51,806 bases of DNA. Origin: Acidobacteriota bacterium (GTDB lineage: Bacteria > Acidobacteriota > Terriglobia > Acidiferrales > UBA7541). Of this stretch, positions 26,407-34,835 are shown piece by piece; position 1 is the stretch's first letter; the number at the start of each line of letters is the position of its first letter. The position numbers and the translations under genes were made by a program. The notes below the pieces were generated by a model, which made no database searches, was not told the DNA's origin, and saw only the letters and a program-made list of their open reading frames with translations. Location: NCBI GenBank assembly GCA_003167215.1, contig PMTV01000040.1, forward strand, positions 74,410 through 126,215. The letters run 5' to 3'.

Positions 26407-26730
26407 CTAGCTCTCCGCCGGGGCGAAAAAAACCAACACGATCAATTCTTCTTTAATCTCATGGAAGTAGTGTTGTACTCCCGCTGCGACGAAAATTACG
26501 CTGCCTTCGGTCACAATGTGCTCCTCGGCCGCGACGCGCATGCGAGCCCGCCCTCGAACCACATAATACAATTCATCTTCTTTATGAGGGCTTTGAGAAT
26601 CTTTCCCGTCTGTTGGCAGGGCGTAAATCCCGGCACTCATCGCAGGCACCCGCAAGAATTCCAAATAAGGCTTTCCGCCTTGTTCGCGCCGTTTCTGCAA
26701 TTCAACAATATTGAAGAAATCTACCAGCAT
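26407..26730 (-). CDS. Cupin-domain protein
   Basis: A 107-residue single-domain cupin. The two conserved motifs are visible: 'SPHKEDELYYVVRGRARM' (cupin 1, His/Glu metal ligands) and 'EGSVIFVAAGVQHYFHEI' (cupin 2 with the last His). It probably binds a metal and a small ligand; enzymatic function is not predictable. ATG at 26730 is preceded by AAAGG and lies 7 nt after the stop of the Ogt gene, so the two are co-transcribed. Confidence 0.85.
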   Translation of the reverse strand: MLVDFFNIVELQKRREQGGKPYLEFLRVPAMSAGIYALPTDGKDSQSPHKEDELYYVVRGRARMRVAAEEHIVTEGSVIFVAAGVQHYFHEIKEELIVLVFFAPAES

Positions 26731-26737
26731 GCCGCGC

Positions 26738-27256
26738 TTACCTTTCTGCCGGAACGCCACCGTCAAACGGAAGAAACTCGTGCTGCTTCTCGAGGAATAG
26801 TAACGCCTTTTTGTTCGAGAGTCCGCCGCCGTAGCCAACCAGGCTGCCGTTGCTCCCGATCACTCGATGACAAGGAACAACGATGGGGATCGGATTAGAC
26901 CCATTGGCTAAGCCTACGGCGCGCGCCGCCTTCGGATTCCCAACACGGCACGCCAACTGACCGTAAGAAATTGTTTGTCCGTAAGGAATTTCACACAGGC
27001 TATGCCAAACGCGGAGTTGAAAATCGGTGCCCTCAAGCGACAGTGGCAGATCGAAACTTTTTAACTCTCCTTGAAAGTAAGCTTGCAACTGGCGGATCGT
27101 CTCGGCGAAGGGCGCACAATCCTTATGCCAGGCCGATTGCGGGCGCTCAGGCCGCTTTCCCGACGCAAAACTGATCAGCCGCAACCCGCGATCATCTGCC
27201 GCAAGCAGCATCATGCCCATGGGACTTTCGAAGTTTGTGTAACAGATCCGGCTCAT
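26738..27256 (-). CDS. ogt: Methylated-DNA--protein-cysteine S-methyltransferase
   Basis: A 172-residue DNA-repair protein. The catalytic centre 'IPIVVPCHRVIGSNG' with the alkyl-acceptor Cys at about residue 129 is intact. The DNA-binding helix 'YGQTISYGQLACRVGNPKAARAVG' with the Arg finger and the Asn-containing 'GLANGSNP' hinge are also present, and the C-terminal 'GYGGGLSNKKALLFLE' completes the family signature. It removes alkyl groups from O6-alkylguanine in a suicide reaction. There is no Ada regulatory domain. The ATG at 27256 fits the family start. It overlaps no neighbour and precedes the cupin gene by 7 nt. Confidence 0.95.
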   Translation of the reverse strand: MSRICYTNFESPMGMMLLAADDRGLRLISFASGKRPERPQSAWHKDCAPFAETIRQLQAYFQGELKSFDLPLSLEGTDFQLRVWHSLCEIPYGQTISYGQLACRVGNPKAARAVGLANGSNPIPIVVPCHRVIGSNGSLVGYGGGLSNKKALLFLEKQHEFLPFDGGVPAER

Positions 27257-27314
27257 AGCGGAGGAATATCCTTTATTCTCATGGCATCGAATAACGGTAG
27301 CAATTTCAAATCCT

Positions 27315-28121
27315 CTACTGCGACACCTTCGCGGAAGCCGCGCCGAGAATTTTACGGCTCTTTTTTTCTTGTACAAAAGCTACCACGTGCAGATTCTCCG
27401 GCTTCCAGCGTGACTCGAATTTCACTCGACCATCACCCTTGAACGATACCGATGGCGCGCTTACATCCGCAGTCCCGACCTTGTGCAGCGACCGCACAGT
27501 CCCAGTGTGATGCAGGACGTGTCCGGCGTTCTCTCCTCGATTCACCGTCGATTGCAGGCCATCTTCCGTCACTGCCACCCAGACCTCCGCAACATCTCCG
27601 GTTGTGTTTCCCGCAAGCTTCCCAACCGATACCGTGAACCGTTGCGAGCCGTGCGTATCCGACTTTTCGGAATTTATCGCGACATCCGTTTGCACCCGAT
27701 GTGCTGCTTTTTCGATTTCCGCGACTGCTTGCCGTCCGTTGCTTCCCACGAATTGGCTCTGCCCATCCACAATCATCTGCGGCGTATATTCCGTCTGGTT
27801 AAAGATGGTCCGATAAACGGTCTGTCTTTCCGTCCATTCCGCAGAAGAATATGGATCGTTCCACCCATCATGATTCCAATAATCCACGTGCACTTCCACT
27901 GGAACGATCTCGGCTCCGGCGACGGGCTGTTGCGCTTCCAACTTCTGCAATAGCTCATCGGCGACCGGGCATGTGGAACATCCCTCGGAGGTGAACAACT
28001 CAACGATCACCGGCTTGCGCTCAGCCTCCCCTGCAGGCGTTTGCGCTTTCGTGTTTGAAACGGGGGCGTTGCACAAAATGAGGAGTGCTACAGGCAGCCT
28101 GAACACTATCTTTGCAAACAT
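27315..28121 (-). CDS. DUF1223 secreted thioredoxin-fold protein
   Basis: A 268-residue exported protein: signal peptide 'MFAKIVFRLPVALLILCNA', then the DUF1223 core 'PVIVELFTSEGCSTCPVADELL' with a CSTC redox pair near residue 50. Family strands follow ('PVEVHVDYWNHDGWNDPYSS', 'ERQTVYRTIFNQTEYTPQMI', 'DGQSQFVGSNG'). The C-terminal part is a beta-rich domain. The CxxC suggests thiol-disulfide activity, but none is established. The start at 28121 is chosen for the AAGGGG sequence 6 nt upstream; ATGs at 28127 and 28145 are in frame. Confidence 0.88.
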   Translation of the reverse strand: MFAKIVFRLPVALLILCNAPVSNTKAQTPAGEAERKPVIVELFTSEGCSTCPVADELLQKLEAQQPVAGAEIVPVEVHVDYWNHDGWNDPYSSAEWTERQTVYRTIFNQTEYTPQMIVDGQSQFVGSNGRQAVAEIEKAAHRVQTDVAINSEKSDTHGSQRFTVSVGKLAGNTTGDVAEVWVAVTEDGLQSTVNRGENAGHVLHHTGTVRSLHKVGTADVSAPSVSFKGDGRVKFESRWKPENLHVVAFVQEKKSRKILGAASAKVSQ

Positions 28122-28231
28122 TCGCATCCCCTTCTTTATTCCCATGCTTGGAAGGTCTAGTTTGCGCCAGGGTTGCTCCTGACTGCTGGCGCGTGGGGTT
28201 AAAGGGCGAAAAAACTGTCCGAGAGTGGATG

Positions 28232-30085
28232 TTACTGATGCGCCGTAGGCATCACGAGTTTCTCCACCACTGGGACGGGCAGCGGGCCCTGATCGAGCAC
28301 GAGGTCGTGAAACTTCAGCATATCGAAATTCTTCCCCGCATCCGCCTGATACTTTTTGCGGAACGCAAGCCATTCGCGCAGACCCACAAAGTATGTCGGC
28401 AATTGAGTCGAGCTAAGCTTCGCGCGCGCGAGCTTGCCTTCAGCTTCCGCTTGCGTCTGAAATGCATCCTTGGTCATTAAATCCATGGCCTGCTCGTCGG
28501 TCATCCCCATGGTCTGCATCTTGACGTCGAGAATCGCATTGGCCAGCAATCGCAGGCGGATTTTTCGCATCACCATTCTGAATCGCGGATCGTTGTTCAG
28601 AAAGCCTTCGTCCATCATCACCTGCGCGATGTACTCGGCCCAGCCTTCCACGTAAGCGCCGTTGGCAAACAGCGAGCGCAGCAGCCTGCGCCTTTCAGGC
28701 TGAATATTGTTCAGATGCTCGAATTGAACGTAATGGCCGGGCAGCGCTTCGTGGATGCTTAGCCAATAAAGCGTGTAATTGTTGTACTCGCGCAGCTTGG
28801 ATTCCACTTTGTCCGCGGGCATTTTCGGATCGATGGGAGTCACCCAGTATTCCGCTTCGGCTTGAGGCTCCAGCGGCGGCGCGCTGTGGAATCCAGCCAC
28901 CGAATAAATACCGCGCTCGAACGGCGGCGTCGGAATCACTCTCAAATTGTCGCGCGTGCCCAGCGATACAATCTTTTTCTCGCGTATAAATTGCTTGATG
29001 CTTTCGAGGTCGGCTTCGATGGTCTGCTGCAACTGTCCGGGCCGCGGATGTTCGTCGGAAATCTTGCGCAGCACTTCGGTAATGATCAAATTCTGGCGCT
29101 CGTGTATAGCCAGGTCGGAGTGATCGGTATGATCCGGGTACATCTCTGCGTGCATGGGCAGCGCCAGATCGAGCATTTCGGCGCGCACCGATCTCAATCC
29201 CTCTTCAGCATCCGCGAGCACCTGTTCGGGAGTGACCGCCGTCTCCATGACCAGCCTGAATTTCTGATCGTAGGATTCTTTGCCTAGCCTCCAAGTCATA
29301 TGCGACGGCCGCTTGGCTAAATCGTTTTGCAGCCACTGAGAAAAATCCTTCAGAGCGGCGATGGCCGGCGGCGCAACCTTGTCATACTCCGCTTTCAGCG
29401 GCGACCCTGCCGGGATTTCCGAGGCAATCGCGTTTTCAATCAGGTCGATGTTGCCGTCATTCTCCTGAATCGCAGTAGTGATGAAAATGGGGTCGGAATC
29501 GCCGAGGTATCGCTTTACCTGGGTTAAAAGTCGCGGAATCGCGCTCACTCTGGAAAGAACGTGTCTGACGCGAACGTCAAGCGGCGCGTAATCCTGCGTC
29601 AGCGGCAGAAAGAGCGCGTTTCCAATCAGCTCCACGGGAACCGTCGGATTGTGGCGATAGTTCTGAATTTTGTCGAATTCGAGTAAGTTGAGCCCGATCT
29701 GATCGTCGATCAGTTGCCAGTCCGCTGCATCCTGAGCATCCAGCGCAGAAACCGGCGTCTCATCGTGAAATCGTTCGCGCCAGTGCTGATAAAACGCGCG
29801 CTGCTCCTCCACGGCCTCCAAACTCATATCGTCCAGCAAAGCATCCAGCTCGATTGTCTTGCCGGTTTTTGGGTCCACGTGCTTGTGGTAGCCGGCCGCG
29901 GAAGCACTCGTGGGAGAGAGCGCCAAAGAATCCTTCATGAATTGATCGCTCAGTTCCGCAAATTTCTGCGCAGGCGAAGCGCCGGAGGGTTGCACAGCCG
30001 AATTTACCTTTTGCGGATTGGAAAACATTGCAAATGTCACCAGCCACAGAGTAGCGCAAACTGACAAAGTCATCACACGTGTCAT
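28232..30085 (-). CDS. DUF885 family putative zinc metallopeptidase
   Basis: A 617-residue protein with an N-terminal signal peptide ('LSVCATLWLVTFAMFSN'). The conserved 'SIHEALPGHYVQ' at about residues 443-453 gives an HExxxGH zinc-type motif, and 'YVEGWAEYIAQVMMDEG' downstream supplies the third acidic ligand expected in this family. The N-terminal half is a helical domain with 'SLALSPTSASAAGYH'. Members are annotated as DUF885 and probably act as periplasmic peptidases; the substrate is unknown. ATG at 30085 has AAAGGAAT upstream and follows the MerR-TPR gene by 32 nt on the same strand. Confidence 0.9.
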   Translation of the reverse strand: MTRVMTLSVCATLWLVTFAMFSNPQKVNSAVQPSGASPAQKFAELSDQFMKDSLALSPTSASAAGYHKHVDPKTGKTIELDALLDDMSLEAVEEQRAFYQHWRERFHDETPVSALDAQDAADWQLIDDQIGLNLLEFDKIQNYRHNPTVPVELIGNALFLPLTQDYAPLDVRVRHVLSRVSAIPRLLTQVKRYLGDSDPIFITTAIQENDGNIDLIENAIASEIPAGSPLKAEYDKVAPPAIAALKDFSQWLQNDLAKRPSHMTWRLGKESYDQKFRLVMETAVTPEQVLADAEEGLRSVRAEMLDLALPMHAEMYPDHTDHSDLAIHERQNLIITEVLRKISDEHPRPGQLQQTIEADLESIKQFIREKKIVSLGTRDNLRVIPTPPFERGIYSVAGFHSAPPLEPQAEAEYWVTPIDPKMPADKVESKLREYNNYTLYWLSIHEALPGHYVQFEHLNNIQPERRRLLRSLFANGAYVEGWAEYIAQVMMDEGFLNNDPRFRMVMRKIRLRLLANAILDVKMQTMGMTDEQAMDLMTKDAFQTQAEAEGKLARAKLSSTQLPTYFVGLREWLAFRKKYQADAGKNFDMLKFHDLVLDQGPLPVPVVEKLVMPTAHQ

Positions 30086-30117
30086 AGCATTCCTTTCAAG
30101 GGAGTGACTGCATGAAA

Positions 30118-31107
30118 CTAGCTGGGACGTCGGAAGGGTATGGGCACGGCGTTTTTTCGGCGCGCTGAATACCGCCTGAGCCGCGCGCGGGCTTGTTCCG
30201 CCCAGGTGCCGTTTGGCGCGTGACGAAGATAAAGCGTCCATTGATCGCGGGCCGCGCGACGCTCACCCCTCTTCTCGTAAGCCAATGCAAGGTTGAAATG
30301 GACATCGGCGTGGCCGGGCATCGCGCGAGCAGCCCGCAGTAAATGCTCGATGGCCCCGTTATACTCGCCCATTTCCTCAAGGGTGCAGCCGAGGTTGTAA
30401 CGCGAGATGCCATTTAAAGGATCGAGCGCGACCGCCGCTGCAAACGCCGCACGGGCATCGGAAAGCTGGCCCATCTGGTAGTACGCGACTCCCAGGTTGA
30501 TGTGCGCTTCAATCCAATCCGGCGCGAGCTCCACCACGCGCAGATAATTCTCGATCGCTTGTGGAAGCAAGTCTTGCTTCGTCTCGCAACTCAGCGCCGT
30601 CTCGAAGAATTCTTCCGGCGTCGGGCCGGCCATTGAATGCAATTTCGCGGGCCGCGCCGGAATATCGAATGGAAAAGCCCACTGCTGCAGGAAGGGATTA
30701 AAAGGTCTCTCGGCGCCGGGAGGAACTACGAGAACATCGCGCCCCAGTTCCACGAGACGAAGTTGCTGCAGAGGCAGAGAATAGCCGCCAAATTGCTGCT
30801 CGATGAGCGCAACAGTGCGCCGCAATTTCCGCGCGGGAACTCGATTTAGCGTGATCCTTTGGATCGACCGCAGAGCAACTAGGTCGCCAAAACTATAGAA
30901 CCGCTGGCCCCATCGCACTTCGGGCCGCACAAGCCGCAGCCGCTCCCAATAGCGAAGCCGCCCCTCCTCAAGCCCTAAGATTCGCCCAACCTCATTTCGA
31001 GTATATCGGTCTGCCAAGCCGGCGTCCCCCGCCTCGCTTCCACTTTCTCGAACGATTATGCACCAATTGTCAAATCGTGTGTGGCCGAGTTTCCTGTGAG
31101 CATTCAT
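30118..31107 (-). CDS. MerR-type DNA-binding domain fused to TPR repeats
   Basis: A 329-residue fusion. Residues about 33-105 are a MerR winged helix ('YTRNEVGRILGLEEGRLRYWERLRLVRPEV...RFYSFGDLVALRSI'). A linker follows, and from about 170 to 305 there are four to five tetratricopeptide repeats ('IEAHINLGVAYYQMGQLSDARAAFAAAVALDP', 'RYNLGCTLEEMGEYNGAIEHLLRA', 'VHFNLALAYEKRGERRAARDQW'). It has no coiled-coil dimerisation helix or cysteine effector pocket of classical MerR proteins, so the TPR part may replace effector sensing with protein binding (inference). It is upstream of the DUF885 peptidase on the same strand and divergent from a NarL-type two-component pair. Confidence 0.9.
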   Translation of the reverse strand: MNAHRKLGHTRFDNWCIIVRESGSEAGDAGLADRYTRNEVGRILGLEEGRLRYWERLRLVRPEVRWGQRFYSFGDLVALRSIQRITLNRVPARKLRRTVALIEQQFGGYSLPLQQLRLVELGRDVLVVPPGAERPFNPFLQQWAFPFDIPARPAKLHSMAGPTPEEFFETALSCETKQDLLPQAIENYLRVVELAPDWIEAHINLGVAYYQMGQLSDARAAFAAAVALDPLNGISRYNLGCTLEEMGEYNGAIEHLLRAARAMPGHADVHFNLALAYEKRGERRAARDQWTLYLRHAPNGTWAEQARARLRRYSARRKNAVPIPFRRPS

Positions 31108-31224
31108 TCAGTCCCTGCCATTCGCTCGTGTTAGCGCGATTACCATAAGCATACAGGCGCGTGCGCGCTCTGTCCGGCTTGCAACGTCCGCTTGTTAAAC
31201 TTGATTGGAGAATCGCCCGCCACG

Positions 31225-32895
31225 ATGCCTCTCGATAGCGCCGAACGATTGTATCTGGAGCGCCAGGTCACCCTGGCTCGATCCATCCTCGTAGCGCTTG
31301 CGCTCGTGGCTCTGCTCGAAATGCCTGGCAGAACGCAACGGCCTGCCTCGGTTCTGTTTCTTGCTGTTTATCTTGGCATCGCGCTGGCGGTTGTGCTCTA
31401 TCAGCGAATCGTAAGCGAGGCGCATTTTCAGATTCCGCTCGCCGCCGATGTTGCGGTTCTGGCCATTTTCCTGATCCTCACTCCATCGGTTTCCGCTTCC
31501 TGGTTTCTGTTCCTATTCGTGGTTTTTGCTCTGGCCACCCGGGGAAACATGCGCGCAATGCTCGGCCTCGTGAGCGCGGCGTCGGTAGCTATTATTTTGC
31601 GCGTAGCTGCAACCGAGACGTTTAGTTGGCGCGGGCTTTGGCATTGGCTTTCGATCGGATTAGTTACTCTGGTTTCGGGATTGGGAATGGGTTTTCTAGG
31701 CGCGCGAGAAAGAAATCACCTCGAACGTCGCCAGTTCCTGGAAAAGGTGACGCAGTTATTGCAGTTCGATCGCGGCTTAACCGAGTCGATTCGCCAGGCG
31801 CTGGGCGAGTTGATTCTCGAATTTGGATGCGAGCAGGCCTGCCTGGCAATTCGCGATGATGAACTTGAACGGATCTTTGTGTGGAAAGTTCGGGCTGCGG
31901 AAAGAGAGCCCGCCGGTCCGGAAACCGTATCGCCCGCGCGGTCCGATACTTTCCTTACCGACGCCATGGAGGTGTCCCTGTGCTGGGAATATAAAGACGG
32001 CAAAAATGGCGGCTTTGGATGGGATCGGCGCACCGGCCATCGAGTTCGAAACCCGCTCGCGCCTCCGCCTTCCACACGCGAAGAGTTTGGGGCCCGGTCG
32101 CTCCTGGCGGTGACCATCGATGCCAGTGGCCGTCCAGCCGGGCGTGTGCTGCTCATAAATCCGGACAAGCGATTCGCACCCGCCGATCTGCACTGGCTGG
32201 AACAGATTGTTCGGCACATCGGTCCTCCCATGGAAAATGTTTTTCGCCTGCGCCACTTGCGTGCTCGGGCCGTGGAATCAGAACGCAGCAGAATTTCGCG
32301 CGACCTACACGACGGAATCCTCCAAACCTTGCTGAGCTTGAATATCCAGCTCGACGTCCTTCGCCGCAAATTTCCATGGACCCCCGAACAGGCGGGCAAG
32401 GAGCTCGAGACGCTGCAGACAACCGTAAAGCAAGAGAGCGAAGAGCTCCGCAGAATGGTGACCGACCTGCGGCCAATACGTGTGGAAAGCGCGGATATGC
32501 GGGAGTTGATGTTCGGTTTTGCGGAACGTTATCGCAATGAATCCGGCCTGGCCGTCGATCTCTTCATCGAAGACCGCAGCTTGCGCCTTCCCGACCGCAT
32601 TTGCCGCGAGATGTTCCAGATATACAGGGAAGCACTTAACAACGTAAAAAAGCATGCGTCGGCCAGCCACGTCGTGGTAAAACTAGGGCAAGACGAGGCG
32701 AAAGTCTCTCTCGTTGTAGACGATAACGGCCGGGGCTTCAGTTTCTCTGGGCGGTTCACAAGCGAGGAGCTGGACCGGTTGCGTCTCGGGCCAATTTCGA
32801 TCAAAGAGCGAACACGAAGCGTAGGGGGAACGCTAACGGTGGAGTCGAATCCCGGGCACGGGGCGCGTCTTACGGTAGAAATCCCACTAAATTGA
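31225..32895 (+). CDS. NarL-type sensor histidine kinase with GAF-like domain
   Basis: About 556 residues: five or six N-terminal membrane helices (about 15-160), a GAF-like region (about 190-340, 'LGELILEFGCEQACLAIRDD', 'SLLAVTIDASGRPAGRVLLIN'), a HisKA_3 dimerisation domain with the phospho-His in 'SRISRDLHDGILQTLLSLN', and an HATPase_c domain ('EALNNVKKHASASHV', 'VDDNGRGFS', 'GARLTVEIPL'). This is the LuxR/NarL-partner class. ATG at 31225 is preferred; a TTG at 31192 extends the frame by 11 residues. Its stop is 2 nt before the start of its response regulator. The multi-helix sensor suggests a membrane-derived or intramembrane signal. Confidence 0.93.
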   Translation: MPLDSAERLYLERQVTLARSILVALALVALLEMPGRTQRPASVLFLAVYLGIALAVVLYQRIVSEAHFQIPLAADVAVLAIFLILTPSVSASWFLFLFVVFALATRGNMRAMLGLVSAASVAIILRVAATETFSWRGLWHWLSIGLVTLVSGLGMGFLGARERNHLERRQFLEKVTQLLQFDRGLTESIRQALGELILEFGCEQACLAIRDDELERIFVWKVRAAEREPAGPETVSPARSDTFLTDAMEVSLCWEYKDGKNGGFGWDRRTGHRVRNPLAPPPSTREEFGARSLLAVTIDASGRPAGRVLLINPDKRFAPADLHWLEQIVRHIGPPMENVFRLRHLRARAVESERSRISRDLHDGILQTLLSLNIQLDVLRRKFPWTPEQAGKELETLQTTVKQESEELRRMVTDLRPIRVESADMRELMFGFAERYRNESGLAVDLFIEDRSLRLPDRICREMFQIYREALNNVKKHASASHVVVKLGQDEAKVSLVVDDNGRGFSFSGRFTSEELDRLRLGPISIKERTRSVGGTLTVESNPGHGARLTVEIPLN

Positions 32896-32897
32896 AA

Positions 32898-33563
32898 ATG
32901 ACGAAAGCGAAACAGGTGATTCGCATCCTGGTAGCGGACGACCACGCTATCTTTCGCGATGGTCTGCGCAAATTGCTCGAAGCGGCCGACGAGATCCAAA
33001 TTGTCGGCGAGGCTTCGAACGGGAATGAGTGCGTTAAGATGCTGGCGAAACTCAAACCTGACATCCTTCTGCTTGACCTGCGCATGCCGGAAAAAGACGG
33101 CCTCGGAGTCCTCGAGGAAGTGAATTTCGAGACCCTGCCGACGCGCGTGATCGTGCTTACGGCAGCCGAAGATGACCGCGACGTGGTTCGCGCCATGCGC
33201 CTTGGAGCGCGCGGAGTGGTTCTGAAGCAGTCAGCCAGCGACTTGCTGGTGAAAAGTATCCGCAAGGTTTTCGACGGTGAGATCTGGCTCGACAACCGCA
33301 TGACCGCCGAAGTGATCGATGCGTTTAAGAAGTCCGCGGAGTCCGGCCAGCGCCGCGAAAAGCCGCTACTGAGTGAACGAGAGAAAGAAATCGTTCAGCT
33401 CGTGGCCCAGGGTTTCCGCAACCGCGAAATCGGCGAAAAGCTTTTCATCAGCGAACAGACGGTGAAAAACCATCTTCATAACATTTTCGACAAGCTCGGC
33501 GTTTCCGACCGCCTCGAACTCGCCCTCTACGCGATTCACCACCGCCTGATCGACCAAGCCTAA
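32898..33563 (+). CDS. NarL/LuxR-family response regulator
   Basis: A 221-residue regulator: receiver with 'ILVADDHAIFRDGLRKLL', phospho-Asp in 'DILLLDLRMPEKDGL', 'VIVLTAAED' and 'VVLKQSASD'. A LuxR-type HTH follows with 'LSEREKEIVQLVAQGFRNREIGEKLF' and 'SEQTVKNHLHNIFDKLGVSDR'. It is the partner of the kinase directly upstream (2-nt gap). Targets are not visible; the following TPR and ClC genes lie on the same strand about 90 nt downstream and could be in the same transcript. Confidence 0.95.
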   Translation: MTKAKQVIRILVADDHAIFRDGLRKLLEAADEIQIVGEASNGNECVKMLAKLKPDILLLDLRMPEKDGLGVLEEVNFETLPTRVIVLTAAEDDRDVVRAMRLGARGVVLKQSASDLLVKSIRKVFDGEIWLDNRMTAEVIDAFKKSAESGQRREKPLLSEREKEIVQLVAQGFRNREIGEKLFISEQTVKNHLHNIFDKLGVSDRLELALYAIHHRLIDQA

Positions 33564-33656
33564 TATTTACTCTCACCACCGATTTTCTTAGCCAAATTCT
33601 TCTCTCTCTCTTCTCCCGCGCGCGAATTAAGGTATGCTTTCATCCGGAAATTCAGA

Positions 33657-34835
33657 GTGAGTTCCACGGCAATTACCGGCGCACCAGGAAAGAAAAGCCC
33701 GCGAATTTATTCGCGCGAAGCGGTTCTGTTCGGTTGCATCGTTTTGCTCGTTTTGTTCGTCCTTACCACCGCCGCCATTTCCCGGATGTATCATAAGAAA
33801 ATCCACGTCTTGGCCGACAACTGGTTTGCCGAAGGCGAAACCAGTTTTCAGGCGGGCGATGTGCAGTCCGCCCTGATCGACTACCGCAACGCGCTGGTCT
33901 ATTCTCCCGGCAATGCCAAATTCCAATTTCACCTGGCGCAGGCACTGGCCGCTGTGGGTCGTGGTGACGAAGGCCGCTCGTATTTGCTGAATCTCTTGTC
34001 GGAATCTCCTGGCAGCGGAGAAGTGAACCTGGCCTTGGCCCGGATTGCGGCGCACAAAGGTGTGACCTCCGAAGCGATTCGTTATTATCACGCCGCAATA
34101 TACGGCGAATGGGAGAACGGCCCGATCGCGATGCGCTGGCAGGTTCGTCGGGAGCTTTCCGAATATTTACTGGATCGCGGAGAAGCGCGGCAGGCGGTGC
34201 CTGAAATCATCGCGCTAGCCGACAATACGCCCGCCGATGATCCGGAACGCCGCAAAATTGTGGGGAATTTGTTGCTGCGAGCCAAGCTGTGGCCTCGGGC
34301 GCTAGACGGTTTTCGCTCCCTGATTTCTGCGAACAATCAGGACCCTGACGCGCTGCTGGGCGCTGCGATATCCGCTTTCGAGCTTGGCCAGTATGATCTT
34401 GCGCTGGATTATTTCGACCGCTTGCCGCAACAGGAACGCGAGGCTCCGGATATCGTCGAGATGTATCGGACCGCCCGGCAGGTTAACGCCGTGAATCCGT
34501 TTGTTGCGGGTCTTTCGCGCGAAGATAAAGCGCGCAAGGCAGCGGACGCGCTATCGCTAGCCGGCAAGCGCCTGCAGGACTGCGCCGGCCAAGAAGGCCA
34601 ATCGCTATCGGTAACGCCGCCGCAAACGCCTCTGCAAAAAGTCTTCGCCGACAGCAAAGAATTGGAAGCCAGAGGAAGTTTGCAATACATCGAGAAGCAT
34701 CCCGAAACGATTGAGGATGTGATGGCCCACGTTTTCGAAATGGAGAATGCCGCGGCTGACGCCTGCGGAGAACCGCAAGATGCCGATCGCGCGCTCTGGC
34801 TCTTTGGGCGCAGTCGCGGAGTTCCAGCCCAGTGA
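33657..34835 (+). CDS. Membrane-anchored TPR protein
   Basis: A 392-residue protein: a short cytoplasmic N-terminus, one transmembrane helix (about 23-42, 'AVLFGCIVLLVLFVLTTAAI'), then a TPR-rich periplasmic part ('WFAEGETSFQAGDVQSALIDYRNAL', 'FHLAQALAAVGRGDEGRSYL', 'LLGAAISAFELGQYDLALDYFDRL'). The start is GTG. It overlaps the following ClC gene by 4 nt (GTGA), so the two are coupled. It probably organises an envelope complex. No enzymatic motif. Confidence 0.82.
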   Translation: MSSTAITGAPGKKSPRIYSREAVLFGCIVLLVLFVLTTAAISRMYHKKIHVLADNWFAEGETSFQAGDVQSALIDYRNALVYSPGNAKFQFHLAQALAAVGRGDEGRSYLLNLLSESPGSGEVNLALARIAAHKGVTSEAIRYYHAAIYGEWENGPIAMRWQVRRELSEYLLDRGEARQAVPEIIALADNTPADDPERRKIVGNLLLRAKLWPRALDGFRSLISANNQDPDALLGAAISAFELGQYDLALDYFDRLPQQEREAPDIVEMYRTARQVNAVNPFVAGLSREDKARKAADALSLAGKRLQDCAGQEGQSLSVTPPQTPLQKVFADSKELEARGSLQYIEKHPETIEDVMAHVFEMENAAADACGEPQDADRALWLFGRSRGVPAQ

